From assembly GCF_000424265.1 (NCBI RefSeq), contig NZ_AUJO01000004.1, positions 150,019 through 214,018 on the forward strand: 64,000 bases of DNA. The letters are read 5' to 3'. Below are positions 51,371-60,387 of this stretch, piece after piece. Position 1 is the first letter of the stretch; the number at the start of each line of letters is the position of its first letter. A model generated the notes under the pieces. That model had not been told where the DNA came from. It saw nothing but the letters and a program-made list of their open reading frames with translations, and did not search any database. Made by a program: the position numbers and the translations under genes. The stretch comes from Butyrivibrio sp. WCD3002. GTDB taxonomy: Bacteria; Bacillota; Clostridia; Lachnospirales; Lachnospiraceae.

Positions 51371-52493
51371 ATTTAGCGGTTTTTATCTCATTCCAATATT
51401 TCTCGGCGGGGTCCATCTTTTTAAGTATCTTCTCTGGTAATGGATTTATTGGATTGGGCTCCTGAGAGAAAAGAGAGTCTATACTCTGAACAGCTCCGGG
51501 ACCAAGCTCATCATAGATCATCGGCTTATAATCTTCGAAAGCATGCCAAAAACGTATTTTTCCTGCCAGTCCATTAACAGGAGCTTTGTCGAATTTACGG
51601 GCCAGCTTGTAAGCATCATCTATACATATTCTCATGCTTGAATAATCACCAAGGCAGGATAAAACCATTCCTTTTAGTATCAGAAGAACCGCCTGCATCT
51701 TGGTGAGATAGCTTACATTGTTGTCGGTTGTGGCATCGTATATTTTTAAGCACCAGTCAATAATGTCACGGGCTTCTTGAAGGTTACTCTTTTTGTCTGT
51801 CTTAATAAGCGCTATAGCCATAGTGCTTGAATATTGCAGGCTTTTTATTAGTATAGAGACAAGGACTCTTGTGAATCTGTCCATGGATTCATCATATCTG
51901 TCCATATCCATCAGAATCTTAGCGATATTAAAGTCTGCTATTCCCATGTAATTGATCTTTTTAAATTCTGCAAGGGCTTCTTCAGGGTTATTCTGACTCT
52001 TTAGTTCAGCGATGCAAAGTCTTATTGAAAACTCATCCACATCAGGATCGGTGTTTTGAGATATCAGGCGAAGGGCTGATTCGTAAAGCGAGATTGTTTT
52101 CTCCAAGTACTTTTTATAGCCGCAGGCAGCAGTTATTACGTTATAGGTCTTTGCAGCTTCTAAGACTATCTTAAAGTTTGCGGGATATCTGATCAGTGCC
52201 TTGCCGGTTTCTGATATAGCTTCGTCGTATCGCGCTTCTTTTAGAAGAGTATTTATCTTTTGTTTTATGTCATCTACGCTCTTTGAAGAAATGCTGTATC
52301 CAAGGAGTACATCTACAGAAATATTGAAAAAGTCTGCCAGCTCAATAAGAGTCATTATGTCAGGGATTGTACTTCCGCTTTCCCATTTCGACACGGCGCC
52401 TATTGTAATTCCAAAGGCTTCTGCCAGCTCCTCCTGGGTAAGGCCCATTTCCTTTCGATATTTTTTGATGTTTTCACTAAGACTAAGCTGCAT
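51369..52493 (-). CDS. XRE-family transcriptional regulator with TPR-like C-terminal region
   Basis: A 374-residue regulator. The N-terminal XRE helix-turn-helix (about 4-60, KEMGLTQEELAEAFGITIGAVSKWESG) is typical. The remaining ~300 residues are helical with tetratricopeptide-like spacing (ALIRYPANFKIVLEAAKTYN, AKILMDMDRYDESMDRFTRV), as in Clostridia regulators that sense peptides or control transporters. Its start overlaps the end of the MFS gene upstream on the minus strand by 11 nt, so the two are coupled, and the transporter is the likely target or signal source. Confidence 0.92.
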   Translation of the reverse strand: MQLSLSENIKKYRKEMGLTQEELAEAFGITIGAVSKWESGSTIPDIMTLIELADFFNISVDVLLGYSISSKSVDDIKQKINTLLKEARYDEAISETGKALIRYPANFKIVLEAAKTYNVITAACGYKKYLEKTISLYESALRLISQNTDPDVDEFSIRLCIAELKSQNNPEEALAEFKKINYMGIADFNIAKILMDMDRYDESMDRFTRVLVSILIKSLQYSSTMAIALIKTDKKSNLQEARDIIDWCLKIYDATTDNNVSYLTKMQAVLLILKGMVLSCLGDYSSMRICIDDAYKLARKFDKAPVNGLAGKIRFWHAFEDYKPMIYDELGPGAVQSIDSLFSQEPNPINPLPEKILKKMDPAEKYWNEIKTAK

Positions 52494-53799
52494 CAGCTAT
52501 TTCCTCTCTTTTCTCTAATTCAGGTTTTGTTATAAGTGTTATTGCTAAAACTACTGCGGCAAAAAGTGATGCGAAAAGCATTATTCTGCCAGTTGCTATG
52601 CGGGATACCAAAATGCTGACAAGGAGTGATCCTATAGGCATCGCTGCTGTGGAAAAGGCGTTAAATACGGCAGATGCTCTTGCCATATATTCGCTGTCCA
52701 CGGATTTCATGAACTGAATACCAATGATTCCTCCTATAAGTGTTGCTGCAAGCATCATTGCAAAAAAGCAGGCACTTACAACTATGTAGCAAAGAACTGC
52801 TTTAACGCTTACTATGCCGCCCATGGCGATTCCTGTAAGCCCAAGGCCAAGGATTCCGGTTCCGGCGCAGATTATTTGTAAGGGACTTAGCTTCTTTGAA
52901 AGTACAGGTAAAAGCGCTGCTCCTGCGATGCCTCCAAGGGAAGCAAATACGCCGCCAAAGCTAAGGAGCTCTCCGCCCATTTTAAATATTTCCTCTGCCA
53001 TTGGTGCCTGGAGAGCATTGATGGGTACAAGCATGAAATTTAGTGCTACGCACAGCAGGCAGAAGTTTCGAACGACAGGTGTTTTTGCGATATATCTTAT
53101 TCCGTCAGTAAAAAGTGTTGTGAAGCTCTCGGAAGGCTGGGCAGTAGCGGTTTCTTGAAGTATCTCTGTGGTGCTGTCTATGACTTCCTCTTTGGTATCT
53201 GTGCTTTCGTCATTTTTCATCATAAGTATAAGGACTGCCGCGATTATAAAAGTAGAAATATCAATGAGCATTGCAGGAACTGCGCCCCATGCAGCGATGA
53301 TCACTCCTGCAATTCCTGTTCCGACTAACGATGCTGCGCTTGTAAGCATTTTTGAAAGGCTAAGGCCGCATGTCAGATGCTCTTTCTTTACGACCTGAGC
53401 GGTAAATGCAGAGGCAGCCGGCAGATTGAAGGATTCTATTGTGGTAATGATGAGAGTCAGAACCGCCATCACAGGTGCATTTACAAGTCCAAGTGTATAG
53501 AGGATAGCAAATGACGCTATGGTTATGGTCCTTAGAATGTATGTGATGATTATGACGGTCTTCTTATTTTTCTTCTCAACAATAGCTCCTGCAAAGGGCT
53601 GAACTATCACGTTTGGAAGCATGTTAAGTGCAAACACTATTGCAGACCACATGGCGCTACGGGTTATCTGATATACCAGCCATGTAAAAGCAAGGGCATC
53701 CACTGAATCGCCAAACCTGTCAATTATCCCCGAGAGCATAAGCTTTCTGTAATTGCTGTCATTTATAATGTCTTTGTATGTAACGCTGTTTTGTTCCAT
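52483..53799 (-). CDS. MFS efflux-type transporter
   Basis: A 438-residue major facilitator with about twelve membrane segments and a central hydrophilic loop (NDESTDTKEEVIDSTTEILQ, near residue 195). The N-terminal RDxxxRKLMLSGIIDRFGDSVDALAF and FAGAIVEKKNKKTVII (motif A-like loop) resemble the MFS_3/macrolide-efflux and multidrug group of Firmicutes. The start at 53799 is preferred because ACAGGAGG lies 6 nt upstream; a longer in-frame start at 53835 spans that site. It forms an operon with the XRE-TPR regulator. Substrate unknown; drug or peptide export is a guess. Confidence 0.88.
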   Translation of the reverse strand: MEQNSVTYKDIINDSNYRKLMLSGIIDRFGDSVDALAFTWLVYQITRSAMWSAIVFALNMLPNVIVQPFAGAIVEKKNKKTVIIITYILRTITIASFAILYTLGLVNAPVMAVLTLIITTIESFNLPAASAFTAQVVKKEHLTCGLSLSKMLTSAASLVGTGIAGVIIAAWGAVPAMLIDISTFIIAAVLILMMKNDESTDTKEEVIDSTTEILQETATAQPSESFTTLFTDGIRYIAKTPVVRNFCLLCVALNFMLVPINALQAPMAEEIFKMGGELLSFGGVFASLGGIAGAALLPVLSKKLSPLQIICAGTGILGLGLTGIAMGGIVSVKAVLCYIVVSACFFAMMLAATLIGGIIGIQFMKSVDSEYMARASAVFNAFSTAAMPIGSLLVSILVSRIATGRIMLFASLFAAVVLAITLITKPELEKREEIADAA

Positions 53800-53988
53800 A
53801 TGAAGCCTCCTGTCATTATCTCTATCTGGCTTCATTGTATATGGGGATGATATTAATTATAATACACCGGTAGTAGTGATGGTATAACAAAAACTTTCTT
53901 AGCAGGAAAATAGCAGATATGCCAGAAAAGGTCGGTTCCTGGGTGTTCAGGGGCTGGCTTTTTTAGCTGATTTTATAATAGTAGTGTT

Positions 53989-54357
53989 GTGCTTCAAAAA
54001 GGTCTTGATTCGGGCACGGCGTATGAGATCATTTCAATAGATATTGCTGACATAGATATTGGAAGAAACATCGGTGCAAATCTTCAGAGCCTTCAGGCTG
54101 AGGCCAATACCAAGATCGCTCAGGCAAAAGCTGAGGAGAGAAGAGCTATGGCGGTAGCGTTGGAACAGGAGATGAGAGCAGAAGTTGTTAAGGCTGAATC
54201 AGAAGTTCCAAAGGCAATGGCTGAAGCACTTAAGTCCGGAAACATGGGTGTATTGGATTACTACAATCTGAAAAATATCCAGGCTGATACCAAGATGAAA
54301 AATGATATCGGCAGTGGCATTAAGCAGTATGTAGACAGCAAAACAGATCAGGAGTAA
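53989..54357 (+). pseudogene. floA: Remnant of flotillin-like protein FloA (C-terminal part)
   Basis: The 122 codons match the C-terminus of FloA/YqfA flotillins almost motif for motif: [59 protein letters not shown] and the terminal [11 protein letters not shown]. The N-terminal membrane hairpin and most of the SPFH domain (about 200 residues) are absent, and stops occur upstream in frame. FloA normally scaffolds membrane microdomains; without its anchor this fragment is probably non-functional or a deletion product. There is no clear ribosome-binding site at the GTG. A LytTR regulator starts 24 nt downstream. Confidence 0.8.
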
Positions 54358-54381
54358 CGAAAAAACTTAGGGGCCTTTAAT

Positions 54382-55104
54382 ATGCTAAAAGTAATGGTAG
54401 TTGAAGATGAAGAACAGATCAGAATAATCCTTGGGAAGATGATAGAGAAAAACGAAGGATGCAAGGTGGTTTCTTCCTGCGAGAATTTCGCAGCTGCTAT
54501 AAATGATTTCATCAAATTCCGTCCGCAGGTCGTTTTCATGGATATAGATCTGGGCGGTGACAGCGGACTGGAATGTGCCAAGGCTATCACTGAGGTTGAT
54601 CCGAAGGTTAAGATAGTTTTTGCAACAGCTCACAGCGAGTATATGGCAGATGCCTTTGAAATCTATGCTTTTGACTATCTTGTAAAGCCCTTTGATATGG
54701 AGCGTATTAGGAAAACGCTGGACAGAATTAAGGATATGTCTTCGGAAAAGGAGATAGACGCAAAGAGCGAGGTTTCACATGAGAAGCTGATAATCAGAGG
54801 CAAGGAAGAGATAAATATCGTCAATGTTGCAGATATCATAATGGTCGAACGAACTGACGGCATTACGAGAATAGTCACCAAGGATGAGGTATTTCTTACA
54901 TCTCAGTCTTTGTCGTCACTTGAAGAAAAGCTCGATCCGGAACAATTTATTAGGTGTCATAAGTCCTACATCATTAAAACTGATGCCATAAGAAAACTTG
55001 AGGTATACGGAAGGTGGACATATATAGTTAAGCTCAAGGATACGGAAGAGACAGCACTTATGACTTCTGAGAAGTATGAAGAGATAAAGAAGAGGTTTTC
55101 ATAA
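54382..55104 (+). CDS. LytTR-family response regulator
   Basis: A 240-residue regulator. The receiver (about 1-120) has Glu8-Asp9 (VVEDEEQ), phosphoacceptor Asp54 (VFMDIDLGG), Thr in FATAHSEY and Lys in DYLVKPF. The LytTR DNA-binding domain (about 135-238) has LIIRGKEEINIVNVADIIMV, FIRCHKSYIIK and the C-terminal TSEKYEEIKKRF. It is an orphan: no histidine kinase adjoins it. LytTR regulators often control quorum or envelope genes, but the target here cannot be inferred beyond the next gene, which has its own promoter-like element. Confidence 0.93.
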   Translation: MLKVMVVEDEEQIRIILGKMIEKNEGCKVVSSCENFAAAINDFIKFRPQVVFMDIDLGGDSGLECAKAITEVDPKVKIVFATAHSEYMADAFEIYAFDYLVKPFDMERIRKTLDRIKDMSSEKEIDAKSEVSHEKLIIRGKEEINIVNVADIIMVERTDGITRIVTKDEVFLTSQSLSSLEEKLDPEQFIRCHKSYIIKTDAIRKLEVYGRWTYIVKLKDTEETALMTSEKYEEIKKRFS

Positions 55105-55143
55105 GAGTCGAGTCCTGTAATGCAGGTACACAAATGCGAAGGC

Positions 55144-55171
55144 TAAAGGTTTTCTGAGAATTATCCGATAT
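55144..55171 (+). promoter_or_regulatory. SigD/FliA-like promoter
   Basis: TAAA (55144-55147), a 16-nt spacer and TCCGATAT (55164-55171) match the motility sigma factor consensus TAAA-N14-16-GCCGATAT with one mismatch. It lies 64 nt upstream of the next gene, which starts after AAAGGAGGG. Confidence 0.5.
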
Positions 55172-55234
55172 ATGACTAAAGTATAAGTATCGGTACTTAA
55201 CTACGCATATATTGATTCAAAGGAGGGAACATAT

Positions 55235-56404
55235 ATGGGTATTTCATCAGACAATCATGTGATCTTCAATATACATTCCGGCATACGACTTTCAGGTGTA
55301 AATCATACAGATTCTACAAATGGAAAAGCTGCGGCAGTAAAGCACGGCTCAAAGTCTGTAAAATCGAATAATCAGGATAGCGGCAATGAACTGCTTATGG
55401 GAGGCCTTTTGCGTAATAAGGCTGCTACAGTTGATCTGTCAACAGAGGGCAGAAATCTTTCAAGAAAGCTTAAAGAAGAGAAACTGGATGAACTGAAAGA
55501 GAAAACATATGAGGCAAGGAATGACCTTGATCGCGTAGATGCCCTTAATTCGAAGCTAAGAAATGGCGATGAACTGACAGATGAAGACAGAGAATTTATT
55601 AATGAGGAGCTGAAAAAGATTTCTTCTCAGAACTATACAGAGAAGAGATTCTATGTGTTTGGCAAGCAGGATTTTGAGGATGCAAAAGTCATGGCTGCCT
55701 TAAAAGAGCACATGATTCAAAGAATACAGATATATTCCGATATGCAAAAAGAGCTGGAAGCCCATAAGGACTCTGATGATATAAATAAGACAGCTCAGAT
55801 GGTTGCTGAAGCAGAGCAGGAGCAGAATCAAAAGAAGAGAATAGTTGATATTTTGAAAGAGACTCTTGTAGATGATGAGGAAGAAGAGGAAGCTCTGGAG
55901 CATGAAAAAGAGGTGGCTTCTTCCAATGAAAATTCCGAAGCTGAGGGCAGCGGAATAATAGAATTTGAAAATGAGGAACAGGCAGTAAAATCATCCGAGG
56001 ATATTCTTAAGTTCAGAGCAATTGATCTCATCGATAAAAATAAGGAGCAGATTGACAATATGTTCTCACAGTCACAGGGTGAGACAGAAGAAATCAGAGA
56101 GCTGAACAACAAGATGGACGCTGAGCTTATCCGCTCCTATGATCTTTTGACTAACGATGAGCTATCAGAAGAAGAGAAGCTGGAGGAGTTCAACAAGTCT
56201 TATAAATATATGGACAATCTCTTTTTTGAGAAAAGAATTGATACCGTAAAATCCAAGCTGGATTTCGATACCTGGCTCATAAGCAAAATTGAATTTAACA
56301 GCCACAACAATCTTCACGAAGTCCTTAAGGATGACGATGTTATAAATCCCATGGGCGGAATAGATATGGTCAGAGAGTTTTTGACCAGTGCGGATGCGTT
56401 TTGA
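55235..56404 (+). CDS. Unrecognised coiled-coil protein, possible motility-regulon member
   Basis: I do not recognise this 389-residue, strongly acidic, helical protein. The N-terminal ~60 residues (IHSGIRLSGVNHTDS) are polar and possibly disordered. Long Glu/Lys-rich helices follow (RKLKEEKLDELKEKTYEARN, QMVAEAEQEQNQKKRIVDIL), with an acidic stretch of Glu/Asp near residue 210-225. There is no signal peptide or membrane segment. A SigD-like promoter and AAAGGAGGG precede the ATG, and a terminator follows, so it is a single-gene unit. The promoter and the N-terminal layout suggest a flagellar or chemotaxis link in a motile Lachnospiraceae member; this is inference. Confidence 0.8.
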   Translation: MGISSDNHVIFNIHSGIRLSGVNHTDSTNGKAAAVKHGSKSVKSNNQDSGNELLMGGLLRNKAATVDLSTEGRNLSRKLKEEKLDELKEKTYEARNDLDRVDALNSKLRNGDELTDEDREFINEELKKISSQNYTEKRFYVFGKQDFEDAKVMAALKEHMIQRIQIYSDMQKELEAHKDSDDINKTAQMVAEAEQEQNQKKRIVDILKETLVDDEEEEEALEHEKEVASSNENSEAEGSGIIEFENEEQAVKSSEDILKFRAIDLIDKNKEQIDNMFSQSQGETEEIRELNNKMDAELIRSYDLLTNDELSEEEKLEEFNKSYKYMDNLFFEKRIDTVKSKLDFDTWLISKIEFNSHNNLHEVLKDDDVINPMGGIDMVREFLTSADAF

Positions 56405-56438
56405 GGGGTTTGTGAATCTTAGAGAATAAGAATTATTT

Positions 56439-56469
56439 ACCGGCAGTCTGAGGGCTGCCGGTTTATTTT
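56439..56469 (+). terminator. Rho-independent terminator
   Basis: Stem ACCGGCAG / CTGCCGGT with an 8-nt loop and TTTATTTT. The following 200 nt before the acetyltransferase gene show no gene. Confidence 0.88.
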
Positions 56470-56674
56470 GTGCCAAAAAGAAACCTGAAGTTTCGAAAGA
56501 AGAAACCCACTGCTTATGGCATTGGTGGGATATGTACTGTACAATGATAGTGCATCTATAAAGTCCAGATAGTGCCAACTGATCAATCATCAACTTCTTT
56601 TTGCGGGTGTGCTTTGGCTTTCTTACGGGGATAAAATGGCTTGAATAAGCTGTTGTGATATTCGGAGATAAGAT

Positions 56675-57238
56675 ATGAAACTTGTTGAACTTAATGCATC
56701 GGATGTTGAGCGTATCTATACTGAACGCCTCATCTTTGATTTTCCAAGAGACGAACAAAAGCCTCTGGATGTAATTTTGAAGGCTATGGATAAGGGGATA
56801 TATGAATGCCTTGGACTCTGGGATGAGGAAGAGGTAATCGGCTATGCTTTTCTTGTAAAAAAGGATAGGGATTATCTCATAGATTATCTTGCTATATCGC
56901 CCAAAAAGAGAAATCAAGGTGTTGGCGGTACAGCGCTTCAATTACTATCAGAATATTTTGAAGATGCTGACACTGTGATTTTAGAAATAGAAGATCCGGA
57001 CAAGGCAGAAGATGCAGAAGAAAAGGAGCTTCAGTTAAGGCGGCGAGCTTTTTATCTAAGAAATAATTGCAGGGATACAGGGGTTAGAGCATTTTGTTTT
57101 CAGGTGCCCTTTCAGATATTGGTTCTTGGACAAAATAAGTCGGAGGACTTAGAAGAGCTGAAGGAGCTGTATCAATCATTATACAGAATGGTATTACCTA
57201 AAGAAATTTTTGATGAAAATATGGGGGATTTTTATTAA
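56675..57238 (+). CDS. GNAT-family N-acetyltransferase
   Basis: A 187-residue GNAT-fold protein. DRDYLIDYLAISPKKRNQGVGGTALQLL (quoted in part: the acetyl-CoA loop is KKRNQGVGG, near residues 92-100) identifies the family. The acceptor is unknown. The C-terminal part, including REFYLRNN-like RRAFYLRNNCRDTG, resembles small-molecule acetyltransferases of Firmicutes. The ATG follows GGAGATAAGAT. It is the first of three acetyltransferase genes in the next 1.7 kb, which are not close paralogues. Confidence 0.85.
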   Translation: MKLVELNASDVERIYTERLIFDFPRDEQKPLDVILKAMDKGIYECLGLWDEEEVIGYAFLVKKDRDYLIDYLAISPKKRNQGVGGTALQLLSEYFEDADTVILEIEDPDKAEDAEEKELQLRRRAFYLRNNCRDTGVRAFCFQVPFQILVLGQNKSEDLEELKELYQSLYRMVLPKEIFDENMGDFY

Positions 57239-57302
57239 AAATATAGAACGCAAAAAAGTGCAATATTAAACTAAAATTCGATTGAGCGAGAAGAGAGAAA
57301 TC

Positions 57303-57782
57303 ATGAATGTTGTTGTAAAGCCGTTGGAATCAGATGATGAGAAAAAAGGCAAAGCCTATGTCCATTGGAAGTCATGGCACGAAGCCTATGAAAAGCTTGT
57401 GAGCGCGGCATATCTTGATAAGCTTACGCTTGAAAAGTGTGAGGAGTGGGCTTTTCAGTGGCCGGAAAATACTTATGTTGCCTTGGATGATGGGAAGGTT
57501 GTCGGATTTGTGTGCTGCTTTGGGCATGGAGATGATGAGCCTGATGTGGGCGAAGTCAATGCAATCTATGTCCTTTCAGAATATTATGGAACGGGCGTGG
57601 CGCAGCAGCTGATGGACACAGCTTTGGAGAAACTAAAAGATTATTCAAGGAAAGAATTGTGGGTATTAAAGGACAATCCTCGGTCGATAGCTTTTTATAA
57701 AAAATACGGATTTCATGAAGATGGCACAGAGAAATACTTAAAGAGCTTCGAAGATACTGAGATCCGGATGATCAAAGAATAA
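57303..57782 (+). CDS. GNAT-family N-acetyltransferase
   Basis: A 159-residue acetyltransferase. VNAIYVLSEYYGTGVAQQLMD (first residues NAIYVLSEYYGTG, near 85) is the beta4 strand and acetyl-CoA loop. ELWVLKDNPRSIAFYKKYGF near residue 120 is the usual beta5-alpha4 segment. N-terminal WKSWHEAYEKLVSAAYLDKL resembles members annotated as GNAT of the RimI/PhnO type. The ATG at 57303 is chosen over an in-frame TTG at 57282. It is probably co-transcribed with the next acetyltransferase (23-nt gap). Substrate unknown. Confidence 0.87.
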   Translation: MNVVVKPLESDDEKKGKAYVHWKSWHEAYEKLVSAAYLDKLTLEKCEEWAFQWPENTYVALDDGKVVGFVCCFGHGDDEPDVGEVNAIYVLSEYYGTGVAQQLMDTALEKLKDYSRKELWVLKDNPRSIAFYKKYGFHEDGTEKYLKSFEDTEIRMIKE

Positions 57783-57805
57783 AACTACAGGAGAATTACT
57801 AGAGA

Positions 57806-58321
57806 ATGTTACTTACAAAAAATATTGAGACACCAAGACTTATAATACAGTCCTGGAGAAAAACTGACACTGATTTTACGCTGGCACTTTGGGGAGATGC
57901 AGAGAATGGAAAGTATATGTCTGATCCTTCCTCAGAGAATCAGGATGAAGGCTACCGCCAGGCCGTAGCTGAGATGGAGGATAGTCCTGATGGATATTAT
58001 CTGATAGCTATTTTGAAAGAGGATGGCAGCCGTGTCGGTACCTGCTGTGCTTTTCCCGAAAATGAGAATTATGACATCGGTTACTGCATATCTAAAGACC
58101 ACTGGAAAGAAGGGCTTGGAACCGAAATGATAGGTGCGCTGATAGAATGGATCAGGGCAGCAGGTGGCAAGTCTGTTACCGGTGAAGTGGCAGATTTAAA
58201 TCTTGCCTCTGTCGCACTTCTTCGTAAACTTGGTTTTTCAGAAGATAAGAAAACACGATACAAAAAGTATGGAGAAGAGACATACTTTGATGCTCATTAC
58301 TATAAGCTGGATTTAGAGTGA
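57806..58321 (+). CDS. GNAT-family N-acetyltransferase (RimJ/RimL-like)
   Basis: A 171-residue acetyltransferase of the Acetyltransf_3 group. Its start IETPRLIIQSWRKTDTDFTL is the classic RimJ/RimL opening. The acetyl-CoA region is YCISKDHWKEGLGTEMIGAL near residue 92, and NLASVALLRKLGFSEDKKTR near 132 is the usual end. Such enzymes acetylate protein N-termini or small molecules; the target here is unknown. It follows the previous acetyltransferase closely and has AGGAG before the ATG. Confidence 0.9.
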   Translation: MLLTKNIETPRLIIQSWRKTDTDFTLALWGDAENGKYMSDPSSENQDEGYRQAVAEMEDSPDGYYLIAILKEDGSRVGTCCAFPENENYDIGYCISKDHWKEGLGTEMIGALIEWIRAAGGKSVTGEVADLNLASVALLRKLGFSEDKKTRYKKYGEETYFDAHYYKLDLE

Positions 58322-58427
58322 GCTTGCGGTTAAGAAATATCCGTGCATAAACTCACTTAATAAGTGAAACGAGTGGTATAGCGTGCTCCAATATGTAATA
58401 TATAGTCAGGTAAAGGAGGCTATGAAA

Positions 58428-58760
58428 ATGAATAAGTTTATTGCATATTGCGGTTTAGATTGTGAAGCCTGTGAGGCTCGTATTGCTACTGTTAACAATG
58501 ATGATGATCTGCGAGCAAAAGCCGCAAAGGAGTGGACAGAACTGAATCAGGTTGAGATTACTCCTGAGATGATTAATTGCGTGGGCTGTCGCATTGATGG
58601 TGTGAAGACTCCGTTCTGTGATTCGCTTTGCCAGATCAGACAATGCGGTATGAAGAATGGATTCGAAACCTGTGGGGATTGTCAGAACGTGAAGAGCTGC
58701 GATAAAGTTGCAGCAATCATCGGAAATAACGAAGAAGCTCGTAGCAATTTGAATGCTTAG
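58428..58760 (+). CDS. DUF3795 cysteine-rich protein
   Basis: A 110-residue protein whose N-terminus, AYCGLDCEACEAR, is the DUF3795 signature. Further cysteines occur in INCVGCRIDG, FCDSLCQIRQCG and ETCGDCQNVKSC, probably binding zinc or an Fe-S cluster. The function of the family is unknown. ATG 58428 lies 8 nt after AAAGGAGG; an ATG two codons earlier is too close to that site. The flavodoxin-fold reductase follows 39 nt later, so a redox link is possible. Confidence 0.88.
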   Translation: MNKFIAYCGLDCEACEARIATVNNDDDLRAKAAKEWTELNQVEITPEMINCVGCRIDGVKTPFCDSLCQIRQCGMKNGFETCGDCQNVKSCDKVAAIIGNNEEARSNLNA

Positions 58761-58799
58761 CGACTATAATTAATTAAATATTTGAAGGGAGGCATGACT

Positions 58800-59417
58800 A
58801 TGAAAGTACTGATCATTAACGGAAGTCCCAGAGTGGGTGGCAACACATCTATTGCAATTAACGAGATGGTGAAGGTATTTGATTCTGAGGGCGTTGAAAC
58901 AGAAGTTGTACAGGTCGGCAACAAAGATATCAGAGGCTGCATAGCATGTTCTTCATGTAAGACGAGCGGAAAATGTGTCTTTGATGACATTGTTAATGAG
59001 CTTGCACCTAAGTTTGAGGCAGCAGACGGACTTGTGGTGGCATCTCCTGTATATTATGCCGCTGCAAATGGCACACTTGTATCCTGTCTCGACAGATTGT
59101 TTTACAGTACCGGCTTTGACAGGACCATGAAGGTTGGTGCAAGCATAGCTGTTGCCCGCAGGGGTGGATGCTCTGCTACATTTGACCAGCTGAATAAGTA
59201 TTTTATGAACTGCGGAATGGCTGTTGCAACAAGCCAGTACTGGAATAGTGTCCATGGAAGAGATAAAGGTGAGGCGGAACAGGATCTTGAAGGCCTCCAG
59301 ACCATGCGTACTCTTGCTAGGAATATGACTTTCCTTATGAAGAGCATTGCTCTTGGAAAAGAGAAGTATGGACTTCCTGAGACGGAAGAACGTCAGTGGA
59401 CGCATTTTATTGGATAA
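58800..59417 (+). CDS. Flavodoxin-fold NAD(P)H-dependent FMN reductase
   Basis: A 205-residue flavoprotein. MKVLIINGSPRVGGNTSIA is the phosphate-binding loop of the NADPH-dependent FMN reductase/iron-sulfur flavoprotein group. CIACSSCKTSGKCVFDD near residues 47-63 has three cysteines spaced as in iron-sulfur flavoproteins. ASPVYYAAANGTL and ARRGGCSATFDQL complete the fold. It may transfer electrons in oxygen or quinone detoxification. The ATG at 58800 is preferred for spacing from AAGGGAGG. It is the last rightward gene before a decayed region. Confidence 0.9.
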   Translation: MKVLIINGSPRVGGNTSIAINEMVKVFDSEGVETEVVQVGNKDIRGCIACSSCKTSGKCVFDDIVNELAPKFEAADGLVVASPVYYAAANGTLVSCLDRLFYSTGFDRTMKVGASIAVARRGGCSATFDQLNKYFMNCGMAVATSQYWNSVHGRDKGEAEQDLEGLQTMRTLARNMTFLMKSIALGKEKYGLPETEERQWTHFIG

Positions 59418-59489
59418 GAGAGAGAATGGCGTATAGCATGAGCTAATAGAAATGTAAGTCAAATCAAAATTGAAATAAAAGAAAATATA

Positions 59490-59537
59490 TAGGCATCTTA
59501 TTTCAAAAACTCTGTGGAATTTGAAATAAGGTGCCTA
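59490..59537. terminator. Bidirectional terminator hairpin
   Basis: 16-bp stem (59490-59505 with 59522-59537; one wobble) around TAGGCATCTTATTTCA. It lies between the rightward flavoprotein gene and the leftward HTH gene, with T-rich DNA on the exit side for both. The remaining 59538-59647 holds nothing recognisable. Confidence 0.75.
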
Positions 59538-59647
59538 AAATTTTACCTCCGCTTCTCCTGTGACACGCAGTAAGAACTTGTTTGGTTACTATTCACAGTG
59601 ATTATAATCCGAACTAAGAATGCCGTAGATATAATAGTCGCACCAGG

Positions 59648-60130
59648 TCATTTTATTGCTTTATATTGGAGGTATAGGGAGGCAAGTTGCACTACCATGG
59701 TCACAAATTTTTCTATTGCTTCAGGATTAATTTTATCAAGTTTGCGATCCCCTTTTAATGCCAAATTCATTCCCTTTTCTGTGAGTTTGATTTTTCGTGG
59801 CTTAAGAATATTACCCTTTTTTGTTTTATATGAGATAATATAACCTTGGTCATATAAATATTTATATACTAACTCAAGGGCATAATCAGGTAACTCTTCA
59901 TTTTCAGCTTTGTTGTTTTTGATTATCAATAAGTCTTGAAGAATAGTAACTGTCTGCTTTTGTGTCAGAGGTTTTATACTTTTACTCGGAATCATCCATT
60001 TTCCATCGACTTTTGTACATCCCTTTATTTTTCCTTCTCGGCAGTACTTAGCAACCGTGGATTTATTAACATCAAATAAATCTGCCGCAATAGCAGTATT
60101 CATATATTCAGTTGTGTCTTTTTTATTCAT
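59648..60130 (-). CDS. Small helix-turn-helix (excisionase/HTH_17-type) protein
   Basis: A 160-residue protein. The N-terminal ~50 residues (MNTAIAADLFDVNKSTVAKY then CREGKIKGCTKVDGKWMIPS) form a MerR/excisionase-type winged helix with the usual KVDGKWMIP wing. The rest is helical and includes YLYDQGYIISYKTKKGNILK and TEKGMNLALKGD, reminiscent of a second winged helix; its role is unknown. The start at 60130 follows AAAGGAGA at 7 nt. Its AT content is higher than its neighbours, and it sits beside gene fragments, which suggests an acquired or remnant island. Confidence 0.7.
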   Translation of the reverse strand: MNKKDTTEYMNTAIAADLFDVNKSTVAKYCREGKIKGCTKVDGKWMIPSKSIKPLTQKQTVTILQDLLIIKNNKAENEELPDYALELVYKYLYDQGYIISYKTKKGNILKPRKIKLTEKGMNLALKGDRKLDKINPEAIEKFVTMVVQLASLYLQYKAIK

Positions 60131-60387
60131 CAACAAATCTCCTTTATTTTGTATTCTTATCAAGAAAAAATTTGCATCTTCTATGGTAAATTTGCCTTTT
60201 CCTTTTTCAATTTATTGCTCAAAATCTTCTGTTGGCTTGATACTATTAACTTTTATCATTTTTAGTGCATAATCCCAATGCTTGTCCGCTGAACATATTT
60301 ATTTAGATCCATTTATAGGTCTAATTATAGCAAATAAATGAAATGGAGATGGTTTTTGCAATGCTGTTCATCAAGAAAGATGTTTAA

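Noticed and set aside
56165..56941. 258-codon minus-strand frame across a terminator and two gene ends
   Set aside because: It spans the terminator hairpin at 56439 and overlaps two well-supported rightward genes.
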